A stretch of DNA of 11,498 nucleotides from Actinomycetota bacterium. Lineage in GTDB: Bacteria > Actinomycetota > Acidimicrobiia > Acidimicrobiales > Poriferisodaliceae. A program made the position numbers and the translations under genes. The notes below the pieces were generated by a model. The model was given only the letters and a program-made list of their open reading frames with translations. It ran no database searches and was not told where the DNA came from. The stretch covers positions 1-11,498 of the forward strand of contig PCCJ01000034.1 of assembly GCA_002731665.1 (NCBI GenBank), in the 5' to 3' direction. Shown in pieces: positions 1 through 7,901 of this stretch. Numbering within the stretch: the first letter of the stretch is position 1; every line of letters starts with the position of its first letter.

Positions 1-55
1 ACACGTTTTTAGAGTCGAGGTAGTTTCTGCGGATTCGCCAAGCCGATCAGAGGTC

Positions 56-1252
56 TTGGGAAATCAAAATCAGCGCCTCCTAACAGCACATTTCCTGATT
101 TTGTGCGTTTCGGCGTTTTTTTCTGCCCTAGGTTTTTCCTCGGCGTTACCGTTGATCTCTCGTTTCGTATCGACTGACTTAGGCGGGGGAGATCTAAAGA
201 TTGGAATAGCGTTTGGTATTTTTTCATTTTCTGCCGTGTTGATGCGTCCCTGGATTGGGCGGTTAGGGGATTGGAAGGGCAGAAGAATACTCATTGCAGG
301 GGGAAGTTTTGTTACAGCGGTGGTTCTGGCGCTGCATGCCTTGGCTGATACTTATATGTGGCTACTTGTTGCTCGTATAGCAATGGGCGCAGTTCAGGGT
401 GCTTTCTTCGTCGGCACAGTTACTTTGACCACTGACCTTGCGCCGGAAAGTAGGCGCGGAGAAGCAGCAAGCTATTTTTCAGTGGCTATCTATGGGGGAA
501 TGGCTTTTGGCCCTTGGGTAGGCGAACTAGCTTCAGACCGATGGGGCTTTGATGGAGGGTTTCTCATCGGCGCGATCTGCATGGGCATAGCTGCGGTGAT
601 CGGTTGCTGGCTACCTGACTTCGTAAATTCAAATGATCGAGTTAAGTCGACTGAAGGGGACAATCCGAAACAGAAACAAAAGTTACTCTATCGTTCTGCT
701 CTATGGCCGGGAGCCGTTTTAGCGATGGGGCTAATGATATTCCCGGCGATGCAAGGGTTCATGCCGAAATTGCTAGATGAACGCTCCCTAGGTGATGCTG
801 GCCCAATTTTCGCTACCTATGGAATGATAGTTTTATTTATGCGTCTTATTTGCAGCAAACTCCCTGACATCTTAGGTACTGCGAAAACCGTAGCAATCGC
901 ACTTGTGGGTTCAACGGTTGGAATGCTGATAATGGGAAGCTTTGTAAGTCGGACTGGGATGTTTGTGGGTGCCATCGTAGTTGCCGCTGGAGGATCGTTG
1001 CTTTATCCAGCTTTAATGGTCGCAGCCGTAGATGGCGTACCGTCTAACGAGCGTGCAAGAGCAATGGGTACTTTCACAATGTTTTTTGAACTGTCAGGTG
1101 GAGTCGGAGGGCCGATACTAGGCATAGTTGCGTGGACCGCAGGGACGACTGTGGCTGCGTTCTATGGTGCATCGCTAATAGCTCTCTTGGGCCTTCCAGT
1201 GCTCTTTGCATGGAATCGCAACCGAATCTCCATACAAGACAATGAACAATAG
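56..1252 (+). CDS. Major facilitator superfamily transporter (12-TM, DHA1-like)
   Basis: This is a predicted inner-membrane secondary transporter of 398 residues, the normal size for a 12-helix MFS protein. The cytoplasmic loop between helices 2 and 3 carries motif A, GRLGDWKGRR, at residues 68-77. A second conserved stretch (APESRRGEA, 129-137) follows helix 4. A hydrophilic central loop at about residues 187-212, rich in Lys, Asp and Asn, separates the two six-helix halves. NERARAMGTF (331-340) and the Gly-rich GGVGGPILG (348-356) mark the second half. The substrate cannot be told from sequence; drug/H+ antiport or metabolite transport are both possible. The start is uncertain: TTG at 56 has an AGAGG only about two bases upstream, and the frame stays open to the left edge, so translation may begin outside the window. 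It is the only plus-strand gene and converges on the hydrolase at 1311. The 58-base gap between them has no convincing terminator hairpin. Confidence 0.85.
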   Translation: MGNQNQRLLTAHFLILCVSAFFSALGFSSALPLISRFVSTDLGGGDLKIGIAFGIFSFSAVLMRPWIGRLGDWKGRRILIAGGSFVTAVVLALHALADTYMWLLVARIAMGAVQGAFFVGTVTLTTDLAPESRRGEAASYFSVAIYGGMAFGPWVGELASDRWGFDGGFLIGAICMGIAAVIGCWLPDFVNSNDRVKSTEGDNPKQKQKLLYRSALWPGAVLAMGLMIFPAMQGFMPKLLDERSLGDAGPIFATYGMIVLFMRLICSKLPDILGTAKTVAIALVGSTVGMLIMGSFVSRTGMFVGAIVVAAGGSLLYPALMVAAVDGVPSNERARAMGTFTMFFELSGGVGGPILGIVAWTAGTTVAAFYGASLIALLGLPVLFAWNRNRISIQDNEQ

Positions 1253-1310
1253 TTCACAGTCGGTCATTGTCATGTGCGAGTCACCTCGAAAGCAGCTTTA
1301 GCTAAGGGGG

Positions 1311-2207
1311 TTAACGGCTCTCTTCATTAAGGGAAGGGGAGAAGTGCTTTAGAAGGAATTTCGCAACTTCGGAAGTAAAGGCGTCGTTATCATCGCCTGC
1401 GACCATGTGTCCAGTTCCGGCGACATCAACGAATTCGGCTTCTGGTTTTATATCTAAAAATTTTTTGACCGCTTCAGAAGTCACTAGATCTGATTGCTGC
1501 CCTCGAACTAGCAATACTGGTGTCTCTACTGAGCGCAGTCCTTCTTTCATTATTTTGCTAGTACGTGCCATAGAAATAGTCATTAAGTCAGGAGAATTTG
1601 TGTCGAATCCAGGTTTAGAGGACACATATGCAGGATCCCATCGCCATATCCACCTGCCATCTTCACGCTGTTGCAGCACCTTGCTCAGACCCGATGAGTT
1701 AGTAACTTTTTTTCGATGTGGGTTGTAAGCGGCAATAGCGGAGGCGGCATCGTCAAGCGTTCGAAAGCCATCAGGGTGCCCGGCCATGAACGAGATGACT
1801 CGCCTGGCGCCTTCAATGTCAAAGTCTGGAGTGATGTCTACGAGGACCACAGCTTCGAATAACTGCCGCTTTGCTAAACGCTGTGCCGCTAAGCACCCCA
1901 TTCCACCCATCGAGGCCCCAACAACAGCGGGACGTCTGGACAAATTTGAAACTAGTACTTGGATGTCTCTTCCGACGTCGTCGGAATCATAGTGAGCGTC
2001 TGGTGACCAATCACTGTCGCCATGACCTCTTGCATCTACTGTGATCACGAAGTAACCCTGTTCAGACAGCGAAGAGGCAGTCTTTTTCCAAGCGTGCCGA
2101 TTTTGGCCAGCTCCATGGAACATCATTACGGGTAGATTTTTGGGGTCTCCCCACTGATCGGCCGTTAGATAGAGACCTTCTGAGGCAGCGATTTTAATTG
2201 TGTGCAC
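1311..2207 (-). CDS. Alpha/beta-fold hydrolase (298 aa)
   Basis: This is a soluble alpha/beta hydrolase. Visible landmarks are the oxyanion-hole HG at residues 31-32 (HGAGQ), the DARGHGDSD turn at 58-66, the nucleophile elbow GASMGG with Ser99, the likely acid Asp240 (RGQQSD) and the catalytic His267 (GTGHMVAGD). A full Ser-Asp-His triad is therefore present. Length is typical. The start is GTG at 2207; there is no good Shine-Dalgarno, and the first beta strand begins right after it, so a later start is unlikely. It follows the short-chain dehydrogenase by 24 bases in the same reading frame and probably depends on its transcript. The stop is TAA, followed two codons later by an in-frame TAG. 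The substrate is unknown: ester, lactone or C-C bond hydrolysis would all fit the fold. A lactonase role feeding the dehydratase of this operon is conceivable but not shown. Confidence 0.85.
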   Translation of the reverse strand: MHTIKIAASEGLYLTADQWGDPKNLPVMMFHGAGQNRHAWKKTASSLSEQGYFVITVDARGHGDSDWSPDAHYDSDDVGRDIQVLVSNLSRRPAVVGASMGGMGCLAAQRLAKRQLFEAVVLVDITPDFDIEGARRVISFMAGHPDGFRTLDDAASAIAAYNPHRKKVTNSSGLSKVLQQREDGRWIWRWDPAYVSSKPGFDTNSPDLMTISMARTSKIMKEGLRSVETPVLLVRGQQSDLVTSEAVKKFLDIKPEAEFVDVAGTGHMVAGDDNDAFTSEVAKFLLKHFSPSLNEESR

Positions 2208-2231
2208 GAGAACACATACTACGCCTATCTT

Positions 2232-2921
2232 CTACCATGGGTGAGTTGAACCATCCCACCTCAAAAATAAGCCAGATTTTTCGGGGGTTATGGTGGCGAT
2301 AGTTGTGTTGATCGCTTGAGCAGCCTGAGCGGATGATAGGTCTGCCCCAGAACCACCCATGTCAGTTCTCACCCAGCCGGGATGGAAACAGACGACAGTC
2401 ACATTATTTTTTTTCAGATGGCTAGCTAACTGGACTGTGACCATATTCATAACCGCTTTCGATGTCGAATATGGAAGGTTGTCGAATCCCGCTCCAACCA
2501 CCATTGAACCAATTTGGCTGCTTATGTTAGCGACCTTCGCGCCTGCATTGAATTTGTCCGTTAATTCTCGTGTGACCATGGCGGCGCTCAAGCCATTAAT
2601 TTTTATCATCTCCAAGGTAAGGTCAATCGGTGCATCCATTACTCCAGCTTGAGAGCGTTCTAATCCCATGTTCTCAACGCTTGTCCCAGCATTATTGATT
2701 AAAATGTCGACTGGATAGTCGATCTTTTTCGCAAAGGCTTTGACCGACTGCTCATCGCCTACATCAATCGGGAGAATGTCTGTCGGGTTAAGACTGGCCA
2801 GCTCCGTCGCTTTACTTGGTTGTCGGCATCCAACGACTACCTGATCTCCATTGAGAATGTATGACTTTACGAGCTCAAGTCCTATGCCCCGGTTGCCCCC
2901 AGTGATGATGACTCTTGACAT
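2232..2921 (-). CDS. C-factor-like short-chain dehydrogenase/reductase (229 aa)
   Basis: This is an NAD(P)-dependent oxidoreductase of the classical SDR fold. The Rossmann motif TGGNRGIG lies at residues 7-14, NNAG at 76-79, ISS at 133-135 and the catalytic YSTSK at 151-155 (Tyr151, Lys155). The serine pair sits a few residues further from the tyrosine than in most SDRs. Together with HPGWVRTDMGG (180-190) and the C-terminal Trp, this matches the C-factor/CsgA and 'sniffer' carbonyl reductase branch. I chose ATG at 2921 because the Rossmann strand starts immediately after it and AGAGGGG stands at the right distance upstream. The frame is open as far as 3368, but that extension runs over the exchanger gene and carries no recognisable domain. 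The gene lies 95 bases after the exchanger and 24 bases before the hydrolase. The substrate is unknown; in this operon a sugar-acid-derived carbonyl is one guess. Confidence 0.9.
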   Translation of the reverse strand: MSRVIITGGNRGIGLELVKSYILNGDQVVVGCRQPSKATELASLNPTDILPIDVGDEQSVKAFAKKIDYPVDILINNAGTSVENMGLERSQAGVMDAPIDLTLEMIKINGLSAAMVTRELTDKFNAGAKVANISSQIGSMVVGAGFDNLPYSTSKAVMNMVTVQLASHLKKNNVTVVCFHPGWVRTDMGGSGADLSSAQAAQAINTTIATITPEKSGLFLRWDGSTHPW

Positions 2922-2926
2922 AGAAA

Positions 2927-2933
2927 CCCCTCT
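2927..2933 (-). promoter_or_regulatory. Ribosome binding site that fixes the SDR start
   Basis: On the minus strand this reads AGAGGGG, five bases before the ATG at 2921. It supports the 229-residue protein over a 378-residue frame whose extra N-terminus overlaps the upstream exchanger. Confidence 0.7.
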
Positions 2934-3016
2934 AGCGTTTGTGAGTAGCCTAGACCGACTGGGCATCGGTATGAGCCTTGGTGTCTCTCGGCTATTGGCA
3001 ACCATCGATATAGAAA

Positions 3017-3946
3017 CTACGCCACCCCTACTAACAACATGGTTCCCGCGTATAGGGCCAGAAGTAAAGCACCCTTGCTTCTTGAGATCTTTCTGCCCCA
3101 AACGCATAGTAGATAAGCAAAAAAGATAACGGCGAGCATCAGGTAAATGCCTCGTCCCCGCATAGTTACATCTTCTAAAACGCCTCCGCCCACTAGTCCC
3201 ATTGATCCGCCAACTGCGAGCGAATTGAATAAATTTGAGCCAAACAAATTTCCTATTATGAGACCAGTTTCCTTTTGTCGAGCGGCGGCAATAGTGGTGA
3301 CTAACTCTGGGAGCGATGTTCCTAACGCAACTATTGAGAATCCTATGAATCCACCAGAGAGACCCCATCCGGTAGCTAACCGTGTGGCACCAGTTACAGC
3401 GAATTGAGCCCCTATGAGGACCCCAGCGAGCCCTGCAAGAGCAAGTACCAAGTTTGGTGTGAACTTGTGAATACTGGTCTTGGTGAAAACTTCTGGTGCT
3501 GCTGAAGGTGACTTTACTAGGTAAACAATTACGGCGAGGAGCGCCACTAAAAGAATGATGCCGTCGATGCGAGACAATGTACCGTCGATAACGACTAAGG
3601 AGAAAAGTGAAGCAGCGCCAAGAGATATAGGGCCTTCGCGGTTTATGGCAGACTTAGATATCGCAACCGAAGATATGAGACCTGCTACGCCAAGCCCAAG
3701 GCTCAAATTAGCGACGTTTGAACCGACTATGTTCCCTAATCCGAGATCTAAATTGCCTCGCCAAGCTGCTAGTCCAGAAACAACCATTTCTGGTGCGGAA
3801 GTACCGAATCCTAACACTAAAGCCCCAACAATCACCGGACTTATCTGCAGCGCGGCCGCCATTCGAGATGCACCTGTTACGAAGTGGTCACCTGCGTACA
3901 TGAGCAGAGCTAAACCTAAGACTAAAAAAATAGCTGCTGCTATCAC
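3017..3946 (-). CDS. CaCA-family cation exchanger (Na+/Ca2+ antiporter, YrbG-like)
   Basis: This is a polytopic membrane protein of 309 residues with the internal duplication that defines the calcium/cation antiporter family. The alpha-1 repeat has GTSAPE (48-53) and GNIVGSN (71-77). The alpha-2 repeat has GTSLPE (209-214) and GNLFGSN (232-238). Glu53 and Glu214 are the expected ion-binding residues. Around ten hydrophobic segments are visible, split by a short polar loop near 145-165. The start is GTG at 3946: an in-frame TAG lies four codons upstream, so no earlier start is possible, and a GGGAAAGG sequence precedes it. Only 12 bases separate it from the dehydratase stop, so the two are almost certainly co-transcribed. 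It probably exchanges Na+ or H+ for Ca2+, but the ion is not proven. A cation exchanger is an unusual partner for a sugar-acid dehydratase. Confidence 0.92.
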   Translation of the reverse strand: MIAAAIFLVLGLALLMYAGDHFVTGASRMAAALQISPVIVGALVLGFGTSAPEMVVSGLAAWRGNLDLGLGNIVGSNVANLSLGLGVAGLISSVAISKSAINREGPISLGAASLFSLVVIDGTLSRIDGIILLVALLAVIVYLVKSPSAAPEVFTKTSIHKFTPNLVLALAGLAGVLIGAQFAVTGATRLATGWGLSGGFIGFSIVALGTSLPELVTTIAAARQKETGLIIGNLFGSNLFNSLAVGGSMGLVGGGVLEDVTMRGRGIYLMLAVIFFAYLLCVWGRKISRSKGALLLALYAGTMLLVGVA

Positions 3947-3951
3947 GAAAA

Positions 3952-3960
3952 CCTTTCCCT
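3952..3960 (-). promoter_or_regulatory. Ribosome binding site of the exchanger, overlapping the dehydratase stop
   Basis: The minus strand reads AGGGAAAGG here, five bases before the GTG start at 3946. Its first bases lie inside the dehydratase stop TAG (3961-3959). This layout suggests that ribosomes ending on the dehydratase help start the exchanger. Confidence 0.6.
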
Positions 3961-5758
3961 AATGATTGTTTCGGGGAGAGCCGAAGGTTCGAGCGGTATC
4001 TTGAAAGGCTACCGCCGGTTTTAGTACCATACCTTCATCTAGCTGCGAGACCATACCTCTCTGGATTTCCTGCCATGGAGTGTGGCTAGGAGGGTAAGGG
4101 AATCCGCCTTTTTGCTCAAGCGCTTGATACCTTTCGGCAAGTATTTCCTCAGAAAGTAGAATATTTGCAGACCCTTCGTTGAGGTCAATGCGTATCGGAT
4201 CACCGGTTTCGAGAATGGCTAGACCACCGCCGGCTGCAGCTTCAGGGGAAGCGTTCAGAATCGAAGGCGATCCTGAGGTGCCCGATTGTCTGCCGTCGCC
4301 GATACATGGCAAAGAGTGGATTCCTCGCACCAGCAGAGCCGCCGGAGGCTGCATATTTACGACTTCCGCGGCACCAGGATAACCAATTGGGCCGGCGCCC
4401 CGAATGATGAGTAAGGATCTCTCATCGATTCCTAACGAAGGGTCATCTATGCGGTCATGGTAATCTTCTGGCCCGTCGAAAACAACGGCCCGCCCTTCGA
4501 AAGCATTTAAGTCCCCAGGATCAGATAGGTAGCGCTCCCTAAATTCTTCACCGATAACGCTGGTCTTCATAATCGCACTATCGAACAGATTTCCCGAGAG
4601 ATTGATAAAGCCAGCGTTCGCGAGGAGAGGATCACTAACGGCATAGATAACAGAAGAGTCAGTTGCCTTAGTCTGTTCACAATTTTGTCCGATGGTAGAT
4701 CCATTAACGGTCATTGCGTCTGGGAAAGGCAATAAGTCAGAGTTAAGTAGCTCGTTGATAACAGCAGGAACGCCTCCAGCGTGGTAGTAGTCCTCACCGA
4801 GGTATTCGCCGGCTGGTTGCATATTCACTAACAGGGGAACGTCGAACCCTATGGATTCCCAATCATTGTTATCCAACGGGACGTTTAAATGTCTTGCTAT
4901 TGCGTTGAGGTGAATAGGCGCATTAGTCGAACCGCCTATAGCCGAGTTCACAACGATGGCATTTTCAAATGCTTCTCTCGTCATTATGTCGGAAGGTCGA
5001 ATGTCTTCTTTGACTAGGTCAACTATTCGCAAACCGGTGAGGTACGCCATCTGGGCCCGTTCTCGGTATGGGGCTGGAATAGCTGCGGAGCCTGTTAGCT
5101 GCATGCCCAATGCCTCAGTTAGAGAGTTCATTGTCGTGGCTGTGCCCATAGTCGAGCAGTAACCGGTTGAAGTTACTGACGTGGCAACTAAATCAGCGAA
5201 TTCACTATCATCAATTTCGCCTGCTGCGTGCATCTCACGCGCTTTCCAAACAATAGTTCCGGAGCCGGTTCTCTCTCCTTGGAACCGTCCGTTCAGCATA
5301 GGTCCAACCGATAAAGCAATAGCGGGAATGTTCACAGTTGCTGCTGCCATAAGGCAAGCTGGGGTGGTTTTGTCGCAGCCAATGGTAAGCACCACTCCGT
5401 CTAAGGGATAGCCTTGCAATATTTCAACTAGACCCAGATAAGCAAGGTTTCGATCAAGCGAAGCTGTGGGTCTCTTACCTGTCTCTTGAATAGGGTGGAC
5501 AGGAAACTCAAAACAAATTCCGCCGGCTTCTCTAATTCCTTCACGTGTTCGCTTAGCCAATTCCAGATGGTGGCGGTTACATGGAGACAAGTCTGAGCCA
5601 GTCTGAGCTATCCCTATTATGGGTTTGCCTGACTGCAGCTCCTCACGTGTCAGCCCAAAATTTACGTACCGTTCGAGGTACATAGCTGTCATTAATGGAT
5701 CATCTGGGATGTCGAACCAAGCTTTTGAACGAAGGGGAGGTGTTAACTCGCTGTCCAT
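3959..5758 (-). CDS. Sugar-acid dehydratase, IlvD/Edd family (L-arabonate/D-xylonate dehydratase type)
   Basis: This is a cytoplasmic [2Fe-2S], Mg2+-dependent dehydratase that should convert an aldonic acid to the 2-keto-3-deoxy acid. The protein has 599 residues. Three cysteines at the cluster positions of pentonate dehydratases are present: Cys60 (DLSPCNRHH), Cys128 ([10 protein letters not shown]) and Cys201 (GYCSTMGTA). The cysteine numbering is the same as I recall for the Rhizobium L-arabonate enzyme. The C-terminal active-site loop [13 protein letters not shown] spans 487-499 and SPEAAAGGG follows. An N-terminal WFD followed by MTAMYLERY (23-31), and [12 protein letters not shown] (88-99), are features of the sugar-acid branch rather than of branched-chain amino acid IlvD, so I do not use that gene name. 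The exact substrate (arabonate, xylonate, fuconate or another) is not decided. The start is ATG with GGAG (5769-5766) at good spacing. It is the first gene of unit 2. No gene for the later steps of pentose oxidation is in view. Confidence 0.92.
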   Translation of the reverse strand: MDSELTPPLRSKAWFDIPDDPLMTAMYLERYVNFGLTREELQSGKPIIGIAQTGSDLSPCNRHHLELAKRTREGIREAGGICFEFPVHPIQETGKRPTASLDRNLAYLGLVEILQGYPLDGVVLTIGCDKTTPACLMAAATVNIPAIALSVGPMLNGRFQGERTGSGTIVWKAREMHAAGEIDDSEFADLVATSVTSTGYCSTMGTATTMNSLTEALGMQLTGSAAIPAPYRERAQMAYLTGLRIVDLVKEDIRPSDIMTREAFENAIVVNSAIGGSTNAPIHLNAIARHLNVPLDNNDWESIGFDVPLLVNMQPAGEYLGEDYYHAGGVPAVINELLNSDLLPFPDAMTVNGSTIGQNCEQTKATDSSVIYAVSDPLLANAGFINLSGNLFDSAIMKTSVIGEEFRERYLSDPGDLNAFEGRAVVFDGPEDYHDRIDDPSLGIDERSLLIIRGAGPIGYPGAAEVVNMQPPAALLVRGIHSLPCIGDGRQSGTSGSPSILNASPEAAAGGGLAILETGDPIRIDLNEGSANILLSEEILAERYQALEQKGGFPYPPSHTPWQEIQRGMVSQLDEGMVLKPAVAFQDTARTFGSPRNNH

Positions 5759-5807
5759 TATTTTTCTCCAGGATGGTGTCGTGAATGTGCTGGATGGCTA
5801 GAAGGCT

Positions 5808-5817
5808 TTTGCGCAAA
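5808..5817. promoter_or_regulatory. Palindrome TTTGCGCAAA upstream of the dehydratase
   Basis: This is a perfect 10-base palindrome with a central CG, 49-59 bases upstream of the dehydratase ATG. Short A/T-rich palindromes centred on CG are typical of LacI-family operators, which often control sugar-acid genes. Another TTGCG follows at 5821. No regulator gene is adjacent, so its use as an operator is an inference. Confidence 0.35.
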
Positions 5818-5830
5818 TCATTGCGACAGT

Positions 5831-5849
5831 ACAAACAGTAATTGTTTGT
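5831..5849. promoter_or_regulatory. Inverted repeat ACAAACA-N5-TGTTTGT, candidate operator
   Basis: Two perfect 7-base arms surround a 5-base centre, 72-91 bases upstream of the dehydratase ATG in the intergenic gap. On the minus strand a weak -35-like TTGCAA (5858-5853) lies just upstream and a weak -10-like TGTACT just downstream, with a longer than ideal 19-base spacer. A repressor bound here would cover such a promoter. The size and symmetry fit a dimeric regulator, for example of the GntR or LacI type, but the family cannot be told. Confidence 0.4.
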
Positions 5850-5956
5850 GCGTTGCAAGGAGTCCTAACCCCAATTTTAATTGTCAGGGAAGAAGGAACT
5901 CAAATTGACTTAAGGCCTATATTCGTCAGTGAGGCCCGAGCACCTTTATCTCTGGG

Positions 5957-6667
5957 CTATTCGCCGATGATCTCAAGAAGAACTTTCGCTAATTCATCTG
6001 GGCGGTTTATCGCAACTAAATGGTTAGTGGCAATTTCAAAGTATTCCCAATTTCTTGATTCGTGCGCATGTTTAGCCGATTGCCAAAAGTGGGAGTTATT
6101 TGCTTCATTTTCATCGGCAGTTGCTTTGATGTATGTGCGAGACAGTGGTAATTCCTCTAATGGTTTTGAAAGAGTGACGGTTTGGGTGAAAGTTCCCAAA
6201 GGCTGCATGGACCGTCGAAGCCCAAACCATAGCGTGTCTTCGAGTTTGTCTGCCTCTCTGGGGATAGGCGGAACGAGCCATTTAGTTCCCGGGTCAAGGG
6301 AATTTTCGGCTGCCCATTGTCCGGTTATTTTGGTAACGCTTTGGCCATCTCCAGGAACGAAGGCATCTAGATATACAAGGTGTTTAACTCGGTCGGAAAT
6401 CATCTCCAATGCGCCGGTTGCAACCATTCCTCCATACGAAAAACCCAGTAATAAAATCTCGGTAAGGTCCTCGTACAAAATAGTGTTGACAACATCTGTG
6501 ACGTGAGTTTCCAGTGTGATCGAAGGGTTCACGAGGTGAGAACGTTCTCCGATCCCAGTCAAACTTGGAGTAAAAACCTCATGCCCATGTGCAGTCAATA
6601 GCGGTCTAAGTTTTTTGAAGCCGTAAGAGCCGCCCCAGGCGCCATGTACAAGAACTATTTCAGACAT
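5957..6667 (-). CDS. Methylesterase-like alpha/beta hydrolase (236 aa)
   Basis: This is a small soluble alpha/beta hydrolase resembling the plant methylesterase/hydroxynitrile lyase group and its bacterial esterase relatives. LVHGAWGGS (residues 6-14) is the oxyanion-hole segment. TPSLTGIGERSHL (33-45) is a strongly typical signature of this group. The nucleophile elbow is GFSYGG with Ser77, the likely acid is Asp185 and the catalytic His is His216 (ATNHLVAI). The ATG start is directly before the first strand, but no clear Shine-Dalgarno is seen. It lies 70 bases after the acyl-CoA dehydrogenase stop on the same strand, and is probably the last gene of unit 1 because a 198-base gap follows. 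An ester or thioester substrate is plausible; nothing in the sequence names it. Confidence 0.87.
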   Translation of the reverse strand: MSEIVLVHGAWGGSYGFKKLRPLLTAHGHEVFTPSLTGIGERSHLVNPSITLETHVTDVVNTILYEDLTEILLLGFSYGGMVATGALEMISDRVKHLVYLDAFVPGDGQSVTKITGQWAAENSLDPGTKWLVPPIPREADKLEDTLWFGLRRSMQPLGTFTQTVTLSKPLEELPLSRTYIKATADENEANNSHFWQSAKHAHESRNWEYFEIATNHLVAINRPDELAKVLLEIIGE

Positions 6668-6737
6668 TTATTAAGTTGGTTTCTGAGTCGGGATCGCTTT
6701 CAATTCTAAAGTTATGAGTCTGCAGAGGCAACTTCGA

Positions 6738-7901
6738 CTATGCATAGCTACGTTTAGCTACTTCTTCCAACATGACTTCAGTAGCACCGCCGCCTATAGG
6801 CAAGATACGCGCATCGCGCGTCATCCGCTCTATCGCTGAGTCGCGCATGTATCCGCTGCCGCCATGAAATTGAAGGCAGTCATACATCACTTGATTGACT
6901 ACCTCACATCCCCAGGCTTTGACTCCAGACATTTCTTTAACATTGTCTAGGCCCTGCTCTTCCATCCAGGCTGCATGATACATAGAGGCGCGAACGGCAT
7001 CGACCTTGGCTTGGTCCATGGCAAGACGTTGGCGAATAGCACCTAAATCATAAAGATGTCCGCCAAAAGCCTTCCTGTCTTGTGTGTACTGGTTTGTCAG
7101 GTCAATAGCGGTTTGCGCTGCTCCTACGCCCATCCCCACTAAAACCATTCTCTCATTTTGAAAATTTTGCATTGTGGCGTAGAAGCCTCGGTGAGGAGTT
7201 CCTAAAAGTTGTTCATCGGAAACCCAAACATCATTGAGTGAAAGCTCGGCTGTATCAGAACAAAGCCATCCGTGTTTATCAAGCTTTCTTGTTACTTCGA
7301 AGCCTTCTGTGTGAGCAGGAACCAAGAACATAGAAATTCCGTAACGGTTGTCTGGGTCTGTTCGTGCTGCAACTATTGACATGTTCCCATGTGCAGCGTT
7401 AGTTATAAAAGTTTTGGAACCGTTGATCCTCCAGCCGTCCCCATCTCTTACTGCTGTACTTCGGATGCCTGCAACATCAGAACCTGCGTCAGGCTCGGTC
7501 ACCGCAATTGATAAAATAGTTTCACCAGCAAGGATCCCAGGCAACAAACTCTGAAGTTGCGACTCTGACCCTGAGTTAACTAGGTGTGGTCCAGACATAT
7601 CTGTGTGAACGAGAACTGTTACGTCGAACCCAGCGAAGGTAGAGCTTCCTAGCGCTTCCGCAAAAGTTGCAGAAGCAAGAGGCCCCATGCCCAGCCCACC
7701 GTGTTGCTCGGGTACCCGAAGGCTAAGCATTCCTAGCGACCCCATTTTCTTCAGGACGTCTCTGGGTACCATTCCAGACCTTTCCCATGATTCACCGAAA
7801 GGAGTTACTTCGTTCGCTACAAAGGCAACCGTTTGGTCATATATTTGTTGCAGCTCATCAGACATGTAGGCATTGCGGTTTGTGGAGGGACTATGCGTCA
7901 T
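6738..7901 (-). CDS. Acyl-CoA dehydrogenase (387 aa)
   Basis: This is an FAD-dependent acyl-CoA dehydrogenase that oxidises acyl-CoA to trans-2-enoyl-CoA and passes electrons to ETF. The N-terminal helical domain runs to about residue 125. The middle beta domain has AVTEPDAGSD (133-142) and WRINGSKTFITNAA (157-170). The C-terminal helical domain has RKAFG (276-280), QFHGGSGYM (344-352) and ERMTRDARI (358-366). At the usual catalytic Glu position after GGSGY there is Asp354. Glu250 (QNERMVL) falls where isovaleryl-CoA and long-chain dehydrogenases carry their base, so it is the likely catalytic residue. The ATG at 7901 overlaps the carboxylase alpha stop by 11 bases; Met13 is a possible later start. 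Its place beside a methylcrotonyl-type carboxylase suggests a branched-chain substrate such as isovaleryl-CoA or a terpenoid acyl-CoA, but liuA or atuD cannot be assigned from this. Confidence 0.92.
   Translation of the reverse strand: MTHSPSTNRNAYMSDELQQIYDQTVAFVANEVTPFGESWERSGMVPRDVLKKMGSLGMLSLRVPEQHGGLGMGPLASATFAEALGSSTFAGFDVTVLVHTDMSGPHLVNSGSESQLQSLLPGILAGETILSIAVTEPDAGSDVAGIRSTAVRDGDGWRINGSKTFITNAAHGNMSIVAARTDPDNRYGISMFLVPAHTEGFEVTRKLDKHGWLCSDTAELSLNDVWVSDEQLLGTPHRGFYATMQNFQNERMVLVGMGVGAAQTAIDLTNQYTQDRKAFGGHLYDLGAIRQRLAMDQAKVDAVRASMYHAAWMEEQGLDNVKEMSGVKAWGCEVVNQVMYDCLQFHGGSGYMRDSAIERMTRDARILPIGGGATEVMLEEVAKRSYA

Noticed and set aside
1298..1305. TTAGCTAA palindrome in the convergent gap as a bidirectional terminator
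   Set aside because: It has no loop, too few pairs and no flanking T or A tracts.
2922..3368. N-terminal extension of the SDR frame, giving a 378-residue protein
   Set aside because: It overlaps the exchanger gene in another frame, has no recognisable domain, and a good ribosome binding site precedes the internal ATG at 2921.
3555..3962. Plus-strand open frame of 135 codons within the exchanger gene
   Set aside because: It lies entirely opposite the conserved exchanger, and its Pro- and Thr-rich peptide is typical of the complement of a membrane protein gene.
5914..5936. GGCCT...AGGCC hairpin after the methylesterase-like hydrolase as a terminator
   Set aside because: The stem is only five pairs with a 13-base loop and no run of T follows on the minus strand.
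5853..6506. 217-codon plus-strand open frame opposite the methylesterase-like hydrolase
   Set aside because: It is the antisense shadow of a clear alpha/beta hydrolase, lacks any family motif, and its composition looks like reversed coding sequence.
6683..6720. Two copies of TGAGTC between the dehydrogenase and the hydrolase
   Set aside because: A six-base direct repeat 32 bases apart is expected by chance and has no other supporting structure.
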